Shown: positions 51,856 through 61,259, counted from the first letter of the stretch. The stretch: DNA of 64,000 nucleotides from Streptomyces sp. CHD11 (GCF_018638295.1 NZ_JABTTS010000002.1:186001-250000), one strand, 5' to 3'. The notes: generated by a model not told the origin, from the sequence alone. Numbers and translations are program-made.

Positions 51856-53727
51856 GTGGACGCCATGCGGCCGCTCGATGTGGACGAACCCACGGTCGTG
51901 GGGCCCTACCGGCTGCTCGGCCGGCTCGGCTCCGGCGGCATGGGGCGGGTCTACCTGGGCCGCAGTGCCGGGGGCCGCACCGTCGCGGTGAAGATCGTGC
52001 ACCCGCACTTCGCGCTGGACGAGGAGTTCCGCGCCCGGTTCCGCCGCGAGGTCGACGCGGCACGCCGGGTCGGCGGCGCCTGGACGGCGTCCGTCCTGGA
52101 CGCCGACCCCGGGGCCCGGGTGCCGTGGGTCGCCACCGCCTACGCGGCCGGACCCTCCCTGGCGGCCGCGGTCACCGACGCCGGCCCCCTGCCCGCCCAC
52201 ACCGTACGGACCCTGGGCGCGGGTCTGGCCGAGGCGCTGACGGCGGTGCACGAACTGGGGATGGTGCACCGGGACGTGAAGCCGTCCAACGTGCTCCTCA
52301 CCCTCGACGGCCCGCTGCTGATCGACTTCGGCATCATCCGCGCCATGGACGGCACGGCCTCCCTGACCTCGACCGGGGTCTCGATCGGCTCACCCGGTTA
52401 CATGTCCCCCGAGCAGATCCTCGGCAAGGGGGTGACGGGCGCGGCGGACGTCTTCTCGCTGGGCGCGGTCCTGGCGTACGCGGCGACCGGCGGTCCGCCC
52501 TTCCCCGGCGACTCCTCGGCGGCACTGCTCTACAAGGTGGTGCACGAGCCGCCGGAACTGGGCGACTGGGACGGGGAGGTCCGCGAGCTGACCGAGGCCT
52601 GCCTGGACAAGGACCCGTCCGCGCGACCGGCCCCCGCCGAGGTGTCCCGGCGGCTCGCTCCCGAGGGCGGCGCGGCCCGCCTGGTGGCGGGCGGCTGGCT
52701 TCCCGGGCCCCTGGTGGAACAGGTCAGCCGGGCCGCGGTGCGGCTGCTGAACCTGGAGGCGACGGGGGACGGGGGCGGGGAGGCGCCGGCGTCGGGGCCG
52801 GTGGGGTTCAGCAGGCCGTCGGTGGGCGAGTCCTCCGGGGCCGGGGACGCGGGGGCCGGTGACGCGTGGGCGGCGGGGGTGCCGAGCGGCGGGGCAGGTG
52901 GTCCGTCGGCCGGGAACCTGCCGATCGCGGAGTTGCCGGCCGAGGGCGCGGGGGGCGGGGTCTTCGGACCGCCACCGGTGATGCCGGCGCCGGAGGCGTG
53001 GGGGAGCGGGTCCGTCCTCCCCGAGCAGCGTGATGCCGCCTCCGGCCCGGACACCGGCCCGGATCCGCGGGCGAACCCGTACGCGGATCCGCGGGCGGCA
53101 CCCCACCCGCCGGCCGGGCCGGCCGGCGCGGGAGACGGGGACCGCCCCGGCAAGCTCTCCGTCTCCGTGGCGGCCACGGCCGCCCCCGGCGCCGGCGGCA
53201 AGGGCCGGCGGGTGAGCTGCACGGTCGCCCTCGCCGTCGCGGGCGCGCTGGCCGCGGTGACCGTCGGATCGGCGTTCGTGTTCGACATGCTGCCGGGCAC
53301 GGCCAACTCCCCCGGCGACCACGCGGACTCCGGCGGCTCCAGGACCCAGGAGCCACCCGCCACGGTCCCTGCCACCGTCCCCGCCGGCTACCTCGGCACC
53401 TGGGAGGGGCAGGCCAGCTCCCGGGAGACCATCGCCATTCCGCTCGGCACGTTCCGGGTGACGCTCAAGGAGGCGGCGGTGGGCGAGCGGGTGGGCACCC
53501 TCCGGCACACCGACATCTTCGGCGGTGTCTGCGACGACGTACTCACCCTGAAGCAGGTGACGGCCAGGCAGATCGTCACCACCTCCGTCGGCGCGAAGGA
53601 CAACCGTGGCGTCTGTGACCAGGAGCCCCACACGGTCCGCCTCACGCCGGCCGGCGACGACCTCGTCTACGAGTCGGACAGCAAGCCCTCCGGGCGCCCG
53701 AAGGCCCGTCTGTCAAAGGTCGGTTAG
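51856..53727 (+). CDS. Membrane-anchored Ser/Thr protein kinase (PknB-type)
   Basis: Protein of 623 aa. Kinase domain about 14-270: Gly-loop GRLGSGGMGRVYLGRSAGGR, Lys in TVAVKIVHPHF, catalytic loop VHRDVKPSNVLL, DFGIIRAMDG and SPGYMSPEQILGKGV. A Pro/Gly/Ala-rich juxtamembrane stretch (about 295-450) and one helix (CTVALAVAGALAAVTVGSAF) lead to an extracytoplasmic domain of about 130 aa with two Cys (FGGVCDDVLTL; NRGVCDQEPHTV), probably a disulfide-held sensor rather than PASTA. GTG 51856 with GGGGGAGG upstream; ATG 51865 possible. Confidence 0.93.
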   Translation: MDAMRPLDVDEPTVVGPYRLLGRLGSGGMGRVYLGRSAGGRTVAVKIVHPHFALDEEFRARFRREVDAARRVGGAWTASVLDADPGARVPWVATAYAAGPSLAAAVTDAGPLPAHTVRTLGAGLAEALTAVHELGMVHRDVKPSNVLLTLDGPLLIDFGIIRAMDGTASLTSTGVSIGSPGYMSPEQILGKGVTGAADVFSLGAVLAYAATGGPPFPGDSSAALLYKVVHEPPELGDWDGEVRELTEACLDKDPSARPAPAEVSRRLAPEGGAARLVAGGWLPGPLVEQVSRAAVRLLNLEATGDGGGEAPASGPVGFSRPSVGESSGAGDAGAGDAWAAGVPSGGAGGPSAGNLPIAELPAEGAGGGVFGPPPVMPAPEAWGSGSVLPEQRDAASGPDTGPDPRANPYADPRAAPHPPAGPAGAGDGDRPGKLSVSVAATAAPGAGGKGRRVSCTVALAVAGALAAVTVGSAFVFDMLPGTANSPGDHADSGGSRTQEPPATVPATVPAGYLGTWEGQASSRETIAIPLGTFRVTLKEAAVGERVGTLRHTDIFGGVCDDVLTLKQVTARQIVTTSVGAKDNRGVCDQEPHTVRLTPAGDDLVYESDSKPSGRPKARLSKVG

Positions 53728-54040
53728 TCCGCCCGGAGCCCCGCCCGCCCGCCCGCCCGGCCGGGCGGGCACCCGGGCCCGGAGAGCGAACGCGTGGATG
53801 ATCGTCCCGTACGGTGTCCGGTTGCGACACTCACGCCCCTCGCTCACACCCGCGGTCGCCCGACCCGTTGATCCCGACCGGGGAGGAGAGCTGTGGGCGG
53901 CCGCCACCGCTCCTTCCGGCACCCGGGGGCGGAGCAGGCCCGGGAGAAAGGCCGGGCGGAGGTCTTCGACCGCGGCCGTTCGATTCCCTAGGATCTCGGC
54001 ACGCTCAGCAGACCCTCCTTCCACACCCAGGAGACCCGTC
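53728..54040. other. 313-bp gap between kinase and small ORF
   Basis: Begins with GCCCGCCCGCCCGCCCGGCC facing GGGCGGGC, a GC-rich hairpin that may terminate the kinase gene. Otherwise nothing recognised. Confidence 0.4.
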
Positions 54041-54139
54041 ATGCCACGACGCCTCGGTCCCAGCCCGTCCAGCTCGGCGGCCCCGGGCTGCAGGGCGTCC
54101 TCCCCGGCCCGGCGCGAGACGGCCGCGGCGGCGGGATGA
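54041..54139 (+). CDS. Candidate 32-aa small ORF coupled to prepilin peptidase
   Basis: ATG with AGGAG 7 nt upstream encodes MPRRLGPSPSSSAAPGCRAS followed by a basic/Ala-rich end. Its TGA overlaps the peptidase ATG (GGATGA), the classic coupled arrangement. Could be a leader peptide or a real small protein; composition is low-complexity, so uncertain. Confidence 0.4.
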   Translation: MPRRLGPSPSSSAAPGCRASSPARRETAAAAG

Positions 54140-54870
54140 CCGGGCACCCGGACGTCCTGCTGATCGTCGCCGCCGCGCTGTGGGGCGTGGCGGCCGGCGC
54201 GGTGCTGCCCCGCGCGGCCTACCGGTTCTCCGTCCCGTCCGGGGAGGAGTGGCGGACGGCGTGCCCGGCGGGGCATCCGGTGCGCGGCTGGCTCGGACCG
54301 GCACGGTGCGGGCCCTGCGCCGGACCGCCGTACGGGCCGGGCGCCGCTTCCGCCGTCGTCACCGTCCTGGTCTGCGCCGTCCTCGCCGCCGCCACCGGGA
54401 GCCGGCCCGAGCTGGGCGTCTGGCTGCTGCTCGCGCCCGTCGGGGTGCTGCTGGCGATGGTCGACTTCCGGGTGCAGCGGCTGCCCGACCCGCTCACCCT
54501 GCCGTTCGCCGGGGCCGCCCTCGTCCTGCTGGGCCTGACCGCACTCGTCCCCGAGCACGCGGGCGAGTGGACCACGGCCCTGCTGGGCGCGCTCGCGCTC
54601 GGCGCCGGCTACTTCGTGCTGTTCCTCATCAACCCGGACGGTATGGGCTTCGGCGATGTGAAGCTGGCGCTCGGCGCCGGCGCCGTTCTCGGCTGGTACG
54701 GCTGGCCGGCGGTGATGCTCGGCACCCTCGCCGCATTCGTGTCCGGGGCGCTGTACGGGGGCGCGCTGGTCGTCGCCCGGAGAGCGGGCCGCAAGACGGC
54801 CGTCCCGTTCGGGCCGTTCCTGATCGGCGGCGCCTTCGCGGGGCTGCTGATCGGTGCGTACGCAGCCTGA
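54136..54870 (+). CDS. A24-family prepilin peptidase (type IV pilin-like)
   Basis: Protein of 244 aa with about seven helices. Catalytic Asp pair: first in LLAMVDFRVQRLPDPLTLPF, second in the GFGDVKL motif of PDGMGFGDVKLALGAGAV. The N-terminal Cys-bearing region (TACPAGHPVRGWLGPARCGP) resembles the cytoplasmic zinc domain of larger PilD enzymes but the Cys pairs are spaced irregularly. Cleaves type III signal peptides and may serve Flp/Tad-like systems elsewhere. Confidence 0.9.
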   Translation: MTGHPDVLLIVAAALWGVAAGAVLPRAAYRFSVPSGEEWRTACPAGHPVRGWLGPARCGPCAGPPYGPGAASAVVTVLVCAVLAAATGSRPELGVWLLLAPVGVLLAMVDFRVQRLPDPLTLPFAGAALVLLGLTALVPEHAGEWTTALLGALALGAGYFVLFLINPDGMGFGDVKLALGAGAVLGWYGWPAVMLGTLAAFVSGALYGGALVVARRAGRKTAVPFGPFLIGGAFAGLLIGAYAA

Positions 54871-54939
54871 CGGCAGCCGCGCGAAGCCGCTGACGTACGC
54901 TGGATCGGTCCGTCCACAACCCTTATGAAAGGGATGCCG

Positions 54940-56139
54940 GTGACCGAGAAGGCCGACCTTCAGACCGTCCTCGACCGTGCCGCCGCCGGTGGGCGGATCA
55001 CCCCCGAAGAGGCCCTCGACCTCTACCGCGACGCCCCGCTGCACGCGCTGGGAGCCGCCGCCGACGCCGTCCGCAGGCGCCGGTACGCCGGTACGGAGCA
55101 CATCGCGACGTACATCATCGAGCGGAACATCAACTACACGAACGTGTGCGTCACGGCGTGCAGGTTCTGCGCCTTCTACGCTGCCCCGAAGGACACGGCG
55201 AAGGGCTGGACCCGCGACCTCGACGACATCCTGCGGCGCTGCGCCGAGACGGTCGAGCTCGGCGGTACGCAGATCATGTTCCAGGGCGGTCACCACCCGG
55301 ACTACGGCGTCGAGTACTACGAGCGGCACTTCTCCGCCATCAAGAAGGAGTTCCCGCAGCTCGTCATCCACAGTCTGGGGGCGAGCGAGGTCGAGCACAT
55401 GGCCCGGATCTCCGGGGTCCCGGTCGACGAGGCCATCACCCGGATCCACGAGGCCGGACTCGACTCCTTCGCCGGCGCCGGCGCCGAACTCCTCCCCGCG
55501 CGGCCGCGCAAGGCCATCGCACCGCTCAAGGAGTCCGGCGAGCGCTGGCTGGAAATCATGGAGATCGCGCACAACCTCGGTGTCGAGTCCACCTCCACCA
55601 TGCTGATGGGCACCGGCGAGACCAACGCCGAGCGGATCGAGCACCTGCGGATGATCCGGGACGTACAGGACCGCACGGGCGGCTTCCGCGCGTTCATCCC
55701 GTACACCTACCAGCCCGAGAACAACCACCTGAAGGGCCGTACCCAGGCCACCCTCTTCGAGTACCTGCGGATGATCGCGATCGCCCGGCTCTTCTTCGAC
55801 AACGTCGCCCACATCCAGGGTTCCTGGCTGACCACCGGCAAGGAGGTCGGCCAGCTCTCGCTGCACTACGGCGCGGACGACCTCGGCTCGATCATGCTGG
55901 AGGAGAACGTGGTCTCCTCCGCCGGTGCCCGGCACCGCTCCAACCGGATGGAGATCATCGACCTGATCCGCAAGGCGGGCCGGGTGCCGGCGCAGCGGGC
56001 GACGACGTACGAGCACCTCGTCGTGCACGACGACCCGGCGAACGACCCGGTCGACGACCGTGTGGTCTCCCACATCTCCTCCACGGCCATCGAGGGCGGC
56101 ACGGCCCACCCGGAGCTGACGCTCCTCGCCCCCAACTGA
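54940..56139 (+). CDS. mqnC: Cyclic dehypoxanthinyl futalosine synthase, radical SAM
   Basis: Protein of 399 aa. Forms the spiro-cyclic skeleton from dehypoxanthine futalosine. [4Fe-4S] ligands C70-x3-C74-x2-C77 in NVCVTACRFCAF. Typical segments are GGTQIMFQGGHHPDYGVEYY, DSFAGAGAELLPARPRKAIA and RAFIPYTYQPENNHLKGRTQ. I prefer GTG 54940 because AAAGGG lies six bases upstream; ATG 54925 and 54934 are in frame. Followed 7 bp later by an amidohydrolase-like ORF. Confidence 0.96.
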   Translation: MTEKADLQTVLDRAAAGGRITPEEALDLYRDAPLHALGAAADAVRRRRYAGTEHIATYIIERNINYTNVCVTACRFCAFYAAPKDTAKGWTRDLDDILRRCAETVELGGTQIMFQGGHHPDYGVEYYERHFSAIKKEFPQLVIHSLGASEVEHMARISGVPVDEAITRIHEAGLDSFAGAGAELLPARPRKAIAPLKESGERWLEIMEIAHNLGVESTSTMLMGTGETNAERIEHLRMIRDVQDRTGGFRAFIPYTYQPENNHLKGRTQATLFEYLRMIAIARLFFDNVAHIQGSWLTTGKEVGQLSLHYGADDLGSIMLEENVVSSAGARHRSNRMEIIDLIRKAGRVPAQRATTYEHLVVHDDPANDPVDDRVVSHISSTAIEGGTAHPELTLLAPN

Positions 56140-56146
56140 CGCCGCC

Positions 56147-56746
56147 GTGCTGACCCTTCACACCGCCGACGCCTCGCCCGGGGCGGCCGTCCTGGTCGAC
56201 GGCGCGCACATCGCCGCCCTCGGCCCGTACGAACGGCTGGCCGCCGGTCACCCGGGCGCCCGGGTGCGGCGGTGGCCCGGCATCCTGACGCCGGGGCTGC
56301 TCAACCCGTACGGCCCGGAGCTGCTGGAGCAGGCCTACCACCCCGATCCGCGCGAGGCCGGCCGGCTCGGTACCGAGCCGGTGTTCGGGGAGCGGGCGCG
56401 GGCCCTTCTCGGCGCCGGCCCGTCCGCGCGGGGCGCCAGCGCGCGCCGGGGAGTGCAGCGCATGCTGGCGCACGGCACGGTCGCGATCGCCGGTGAACTG
56501 CGCGGCCGCCCGGCCCTGGACGCGGTGCGCGGGGCCGGCCTCGCCGTGGCGGGGCGCCCGGCCAGGCTGCCCGGTCCGCCGGCGCTCTCCCCGGTGCCTC
56601 TCGTGCTGCTGCCGGGCCTGCGCGCCGGGAGTCCCGCGCGCTTCGCGGTGTTCGACGTGCCCGACCGGGACGCCCTCGTGCGGAACGGCGCGGCCACGTG
56701 CGTGGTCACCGTCGTGGGCGGCCGCATGGTGTACCGGCGCGCGTAG
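56147..56746 (+). CDS. Amidohydrolase-like protein lacking the metal-binding barrel
   Basis: Protein of 199 aa. The first 55 residues ([40 protein letters not shown]) and the last 40 ([34 protein letters not shown]) are the two strands sets of the composite domain of imidazolonepropionase-type amidohydrolases. The usual HxH is replaced by NPYG, and the intervening barrel is reduced to about 90 residues ([20 protein letters not shown]). Likely non-catalytic or a binding protein. Sits 7 bp after mqnC. Confidence 0.75.
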   Translation: MLTLHTADASPGAAVLVDGAHIAALGPYERLAAGHPGARVRRWPGILTPGLLNPYGPELLEQAYHPDPREAGRLGTEPVFGERARALLGAGPSARGASARRGVQRMLAHGTVAIAGELRGRPALDAVRGAGLAVAGRPARLPGPPALSPVPLVLLPGLRAGSPARFAVFDVPDRDALVRNGAATCVVTVVGGRMVYRRA

Positions 56747-56777
56747 GACGACAGGGGCCGCCTGCCACAATGGCCCC

Positions 56778-57473
56778 GTGACCCGAGCCAGCCTGAACAA
56801 GCAGCCGCACGAAGTCGCCTCGATGTTCGACGAGGTCGCGGAACGGTACGACCTGACCAACGACGTGCTCTCCCTCGGCCAGGACCGGCGATGGCGCAAG
56901 GAGGTCGCGAAGGCGGTCGACGCGCGGCCCGCGCAGAAGGTCCTGGACCTGGCGGCCGGCACCGGCACGTCGTCGATGCCCTTCGCCGCCACCGGCGCCT
57001 ACGTCGTGCCCTGCGACTTCTCCCTGGGCATGCTCCAGGTCGGCAAGCGCGACCGCGCATGGCTGCCGTACACCGCGGGCGACGCGACGAGGCTGCCGTT
57101 CGCGGACGACGTGTTCGACGCGGTCACCATCTCCTTCGGGCTGCGCAACGTGCAGGACACGGACGCGGCGCTGCGCGAGATGCACCGGGTGACCCGGCCC
57201 GGCGGGCGGATCGTCATCTGCGAGTTCTCGCACCCGACCTGGACGCCTTTCCGCACCGTCTACACCGAGTACCTGATGCGGGCGCTGCCGCCGGTCGCCC
57301 GGTCGGTGTCGTCCAACCCCGACGCGTACGTCTATCTCGCCGAGTCCATCCGCGCCTGGCCCGACCAGCCGGCCCTCGCGGAGCGGCTGAAGGACGCCGG
57401 CTGGTCGAAGGTGGCGTGGCGCAATCTGACGGGCGGCGTGGTGGCGCTGCACCGTGGGTTCAAGGACAGCTGA
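56778..57473 (+). CDS. menG: Demethylmenaquinone methyltransferase
   Basis: Protein of 231 aa, UbiE/MenG family. Final C-methylation of demethylmenaquinone using SAM. Motifs: [23 protein letters not shown] loop [40 protein letters not shown] and [21 protein letters not shown] (56766-56771) sits 6 bp ahead of GTG, so probably leaderless. Confidence 0.96.
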   Translation: MTRASLNKQPHEVASMFDEVAERYDLTNDVLSLGQDRRWRKEVAKAVDARPAQKVLDLAAGTGTSSMPFAATGAYVVPCDFSLGMLQVGKRDRAWLPYTAGDATRLPFADDVFDAVTISFGLRNVQDTDAALREMHRVTRPGGRIVICEFSHPTWTPFRTVYTEYLMRALPPVARSVSSNPDAYVYLAESIRAWPDQPALAERLKDAGWSKVAWRNLTGGVVALHRGFKDS

Positions 57474-57493
57474 GCGGCATGGCGCCCTGTGCT

Positions 57494-57862
57494 TCAGGGG
57501 CGGCCGAGCGGCACGGCGCAAGGGCTGCTGCCGTGCGGCTCGTCCAGTTCGCGCCGGAGCCCGCCCGCGGGCGGCAGGGGGCCGCGAGGTTCACGGACCC
57601 CTCCGCCTCCGCCGTCGCCCTCACCGAAGTCGAACCACACGTGGACCACGGAGTCCCGGGGCACCTCGGTGCCCGCCCGCGGGTACTGGCGCACCACGTA
57701 CTCGACGACGGTGAGAGGGAAGTCCGGCCGGTCCGGGGCGTTCACGGACAGGCCCCGCGCACGGACCGCCTCACGCGCGTCCACGGCCATCAGGCCGACC
57801 AGGCGCGGCACGCGCACCTCGGGTGTCCTGTGCCCATCGGGTGTCACACGCACGGACGTCAC
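57494..57862 (-). CDS. PASTA-domain protein
   Basis: Protein of 122 aa. One PASTA unit: VRVPRLVGLMAVDAREAVRA then RGLSVNAPDRPDFPLTVVEY and VVRQYPRAGTEVPRDSVVHV. No signal peptide or membrane helix. The tail is Gly/Pro/Arg-rich. Convergent with menG, 20 bp apart. PASTA usually binds peptidoglycan outside the cell, so a cytosolic single-domain form is odd. Confidence 0.75.
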   Translation of the reverse strand: MTSVRVTPDGHRTPEVRVPRLVGLMAVDAREAVRARGLSVNAPDRPDFPLTVVEYVVRQYPRAGTEVPRDSVVHVWFDFGEGDGGGGGVREPRGPLPPAGGLRRELDEPHGSSPCAVPLGRP

Positions 57863-57970
57863 CCCCCTGCGGTACCGGCAGAGTAGACCGGAGGGGCGCC
57901 CGCCGGAAGCGCCGGGTGGCGTTCCGTGACAATTGACTACGGTGAGTGAGTGCGGGGGTGGTGGCCGGGG

Positions 57971-58477
57971 TCAGAGGGCCAGGCGATAGCAGTGGGCCTC
58001 ACGCCGCGAGACCGGTGTCATGAAGGTCTCGGCGAGGTGCATCCCCAGCCGCCGGGTGACCGCCACGGAGCGGGCGTTGCGGGCGTCCACCATGGCCACC
58101 ACGCCCTTCGTGCCCGCCGCCCGCACCCGTTCCAGCGTCTGCCGGGCCGCCGCCGTGACGTATCCCCGGCCCCAGTGCTCCCGCGCGAGGCGCCAGCCGA
58201 TCTCGATCTCGCCCGCCGGACCCCAGTCGCGCTCCCACGGCTGGGCGCCGGTGAAGCCGATGACCCGGCCGGACTCGTCGAGCATGGTCCACAGGCAGAA
58301 GCCGAGCTGGGCGTCGTGCCGGCGCTGGCGGGCGGTCAGCTCCTCGTAGACCGACAGGTCCGCCGCCTTGCCGCCGTGGAACTCCATGACGTCCGGGTCG
58401 TCGAAGATCCGGTGCCAGGCGAAGGCGTCCTCATGGGTGGGGACACGCAACCGTACAGCGGGGAGAACTCGGTTCAC
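57971..58477 (-). CDS. GNAT-family N-acetyltransferase, RimJ/RimL-like
   Basis: Protein of 168 aa. Acetyl-CoA site ARDHWGRGY-type sequence reads LAREHWGRGYVTAAARQTLE; also GRVIGFTGAQPWERDWGPAG, EIEIGWRLA and NARSVAVTRRLGMHLAETF, the RimJ/RimL layout. GTG 58477 (NRVLPAVRLRVPTHEDAF) is chosen; the longer frame to 58549 is not protein-like. Confidence 0.9.
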   Translation of the reverse strand: MNRVLPAVRLRVPTHEDAFAWHRIFDDPDVMEFHGGKAADLSVYEELTARQRRHDAQLGFCLWTMLDESGRVIGFTGAQPWERDWGPAGEIEIGWRLAREHWGRGYVTAAARQTLERVRAAGTKGVVAMVDARNARSVAVTRRLGMHLAETFMTPVSRREAHCYRLAL

Positions 58478-58575
58478 GGGGCAGCCCTTCAGCCGGGTGA
58501 TCAATTCTGCTGAATAGACTGCCCGTGTCCAGTGCCGGTCGGCACGCACCTTTCGAACTCTGGGGAGAACCCGCC

Positions 58576-59859
58576 GTGACCGAGCCCCTCTCCGACAACA
58601 CCGCCGATGTGATCGTCGTGGGCGCCGGGCCAGCCGGCTCCACCACCGCCTACCACCTGGCCCGGTCCGGACTCGACGTACTCCTGCTGGAGAAGACCGC
58701 GTTCCCGCGGGAGAAGGTGTGCGGTGACGGCCTCACCCCGCGCGCCACCAAGCAGCTCGTCGCGATGGGCATCGACATCTCCGAGGAGGCCGGCTGGCTG
58801 CGCAACAAGGGCCTGCGCATCATCGGCGGCGGGGTCCGCCTCCAGCTGGACTGGCCGGATCTCGCCTCCTTCCCCGACTACGGTCTGGTCCGCAAGCGCG
58901 ACGACTTCGACGAGCAGCTCGCCCGGCAGGCCCAGAAGGCGGGGGCCCGGCTGTACGAGCGCTGCAACGTGGGCGCGCCGGTCATCGACGACCGCACCGG
59001 ACGCATCACGGGCGTGAAGGCCAAGCTCGGTGAGGAGAAGCGGGAAGTCACCTTCCACGCCCCGCTGGTGGTGGCCGCCGACGGCAACTCCACCCGGCTG
59101 TCCCTCGCGATGGGGCTGCACCGGCGCGAGGACCGGCCGATGGGCGTCGCGGTCCGTACGTACTTCACCTCGCCCCGCCATGACGACGACTACCTGGAGT
59201 CCTGGCTGGAACTGTGGGACCGCCGGGGTGCGCAGGACCGGCTGCTGCCCGGCTACGGCTGGATCTTCGGCATGGGCGACGGGACGAGCAACGTCGGTCT
59301 CGGCGTCCTCAACACCTCCGACTCCTTCAAGGAGCTGGACTGGCGCGAGGTCCTCAAGGCCTGGTGCGCGTCCATGCCGGAGGACTGGGGCTACACCCCG
59401 GACAACATGACCGGCCCGATCCGCGGCGCCGCGCTCCCCATGGCCTTCAACCGCCAGCCGCACTACACCCGGGGGCTGCTGCTCGTCGGCGACGCGGGCG
59501 GTCTGGTCAACCCGTTCAACGGTGAGGGCATCGCCTACGCCATGGAGTCCGGGCAGCTCGCAGCCGAGGTGATCGTCCAGGCGCACGCGCGGGCCACTCC
59601 GGCCCAGCGGGAGATCGCCCTCCGGCGCTACCCGCGCGTCCTGAAGGACACCTACGGCGGCTACTACACGCTCGGCCGCGCCTTCGTGAAGCTCATCGGC
59701 AACCCGAAGGTCATGCAGATCGCCGCCCAGCGCGGACTGACCCACCCCATGCTGATGAGGTTCACCCTGAAGCTCCTCGCCAACCTGACCGACCCGACGG
59801 GCGGGGACGCGATGGACCGCATCATCAACGGGCTGAGCAAGGTGGCGCCGAAGGCGTGA
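58576..59859 (+). CDS. Geranylgeranyl-reductase-family flavoprotein
   Basis: Protein of 427 aa. FAD Rossmann motif VIVVGAGPAGSTTAYHLARS at the start, substrate-box FPREKVCGDGLTPRATKQLV, and second FAD motif LLVGDAGGLVNPFNGEGIAY. Reduces isoprenoid double bonds, most likely in the menaquinone side chain given the surrounding mqn/men genes and nuo operon (inference). GTG start with GGGGAGA upstream. Confidence 0.92.
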   Translation: MTEPLSDNTADVIVVGAGPAGSTTAYHLARSGLDVLLLEKTAFPREKVCGDGLTPRATKQLVAMGIDISEEAGWLRNKGLRIIGGGVRLQLDWPDLASFPDYGLVRKRDDFDEQLARQAQKAGARLYERCNVGAPVIDDRTGRITGVKAKLGEEKREVTFHAPLVVAADGNSTRLSLAMGLHRREDRPMGVAVRTYFTSPRHDDDYLESWLELWDRRGAQDRLLPGYGWIFGMGDGTSNVGLGVLNTSDSFKELDWREVLKAWCASMPEDWGYTPDNMTGPIRGAALPMAFNRQPHYTRGLLLVGDAGGLVNPFNGEGIAYAMESGQLAAEVIVQAHARATPAQREIALRRYPRVLKDTYGGYYTLGRAFVKLIGNPKVMQIAAQRGLTHPMLMRFTLKLLANLTDPTGGDAMDRIINGLSKVAPKA

Positions 59860-60443
59860 CGCCTCCGCGGTGCGCGGCGTCCGCTGTCGTCCGGGGTGAC
59901 CTGTGGACCGGTGAGGCGTGCGCGGCCGTGGTACCTCCGGCGCCGGCGGTGTGGTGCTGATCGGCGGGGCGGTGCTGCCGGCACCGGGCCCCGGTGCGTG
60001 CGCGGTCGTGCTGCCGCGCCGGCGCGCACGGCGCGGCGGCGGCGCCGTCGCCTGACCGAGACGCCGTGAGCGGCGCTGTGGGCGGCCGGGGTCCCGGGAG
60101 GGGCCCGCGGGGGCCGCTCGCGCCCGTGTGGGCGCAGGGGAGGCCGTCACGGGGCCGCACGGGGCGCCGGCGGCGCGCGGGCGGGCCGCCGGCACGTCGT
60201 GAGCGTGGAGCATTTCGGGCAATCGGGCGATCTTGGCCGCTGTGTGACGTGTGCGGGGCGCACGGGGCCCTGGGGCCACCGTGCCGGGCGCACGGGGCCG
60301 GTGGGCCGCCGTGCCGGGCGCACGGGTCCGGCGGAGTGGAGGGCGCGGCGGCGCGGCGCACGAGGGAGGGCCGCCGCCCGGCGGGGCAGCGGCCCTTCAG
60401 CCCGTGGGAGCGCGGCTCACGGCCCGCTCCCGGAGCGCACGGC
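59860..60443. other. 580-bp GC-rich gap
   Basis: Between the convergent reductase and NlpC/P60 genes. Very GC-rich, low-complexity, with a 30-bp tandem repeat (60251-60340). Several long open frames exist but read as Arg/Gly/Ala repeats, so I call no gene. Confidence 0.5.
60251..60340. repeat. Three tandem 30-bp repeats
   Basis: Units at 60251-60280, 60281-60310 and 60311-60340 begin GTGCGGGGCGCACGGGGCC, GTGCCGGGCGCACGGGGCC and GTGCCGGGCGCACGGGTCC. Each unit contains GTGC...GCAC, able to form a small hairpin. Confidence 0.85.
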
Positions 60444-61259
60444 TCAGAGCACGCGCACGGCACCCGACGCGGGGTAGCCGGACAGATCCTGGATGACGAC
60501 GCCCTTCGCGGAGTTGGCGGCGTCCAGGTACTGGCCGTCACCGATGTAGACACCCACGTGGTACGCGGAGCCCTTGCCGCCCCAGTACAGGATGTCGCCG
60601 ACCTGGATCTGCGACAGCGGGATGTCGGTGCCGACCATCGACTGGTCCTGCGAGACGCGCGGCAGGTCCACGCCGACCTGCTTGAACGCGGCCTGCACCA
60701 GGCTCGAGCAGTCCCAGGCGTTGGGACCCGTGGCGCCCATGACGTAGGCGTCGCCCACCTGGGCCTTGAGGAACGAGATGACCGACGCGACGCTGCCACT
60801 GGCGGGCGCGGAGGCGGTCGTTGCCGTGCCCGTGGAGGCGGAGGCGGTGCTGCCCAGGGCAGGCCGCTCGGCGTCGCGTGAGGCGCGCTCCGCGGCGGCC
60901 TTGCGGGCCTCCTCCGCCTTCTTCTTCGCCTCGGCCTTCTGCTTGGCCTCGGCGAGGTCCGCCTTGGCCTCCTGAGCGGCCTTCGCGGCGGCCGCGTCGC
61001 GCTCGGCCTGCAGCTGGTAGTTCGCGGCTGCCTGCTGGGTCGCGTCCGCGGACTGGGCGACCTGGGCGGCCAGGTCGGCCGTCAGGGTGGGCAGTTCGAG
61101 GGTCTGCGTCACCGGCTCGGCAGCGTTCGCCGAACCCGACGCCCCGGCCACTGCGAGGGTGCTGAGGACGCCACCGGCGACTCCGGCCCGCATCGCCATC
61201 GTGGACGACGCGGTGCGGCGGGGTTTCCGGTGGCTGCGTATGTGAGCGGTGTGGGACAT
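60444..61259 (-). CDS. Secreted NlpC/P60 (C40) cell-wall hydrolase
   Basis: Protein of 271 aa. Signal region after a basic head (MAMRAGVAGGVLSTLAVAGA, then SGSANAAEP). A coiled-coil stretch rich in Ala/Lys/Glu (QLQAERDAAAAKAAQEAKAD; EAKKKAEEARKAAAERASRD) follows, then a linker and a C-terminal NlpC/P60 domain with catalytic Cys in NAWDCSSLVQAAFKQVGVDL and His in GSAYHVGVYIGDGQ. Cleaves peptide stems of peptidoglycan. ATG 61259 (MSHTAH) chosen; ATG 61289 is possible. Confidence 0.92.
   Translation of the reverse strand: MSHTAHIRSHRKPRRTASSTMAMRAGVAGGVLSTLAVAGASGSANAAEPVTQTLELPTLTADLAAQVAQSADATQQAAANYQLQAERDAAAAKAAQEAKADLAEAKQKAEAKKKAEEARKAAAERASRDAERPALGSTASASTGTATTASAPASGSVASVISFLKAQVGDAYVMGATGPNAWDCSSLVQAAFKQVGVDLPRVSQDQSMVGTDIPLSQIQVGDILYWGGKGSAYHVGVYIGDGQYLDAANSAKGVVIQDLSGYPASGAVRVL

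Noticed and set aside
59860..60443. Protein-coding gene in the GC-rich gap
   Set aside because: Open frames are repetitive Arg/Gly/Ala sequence produced by the tandem repeat, with no start signals.
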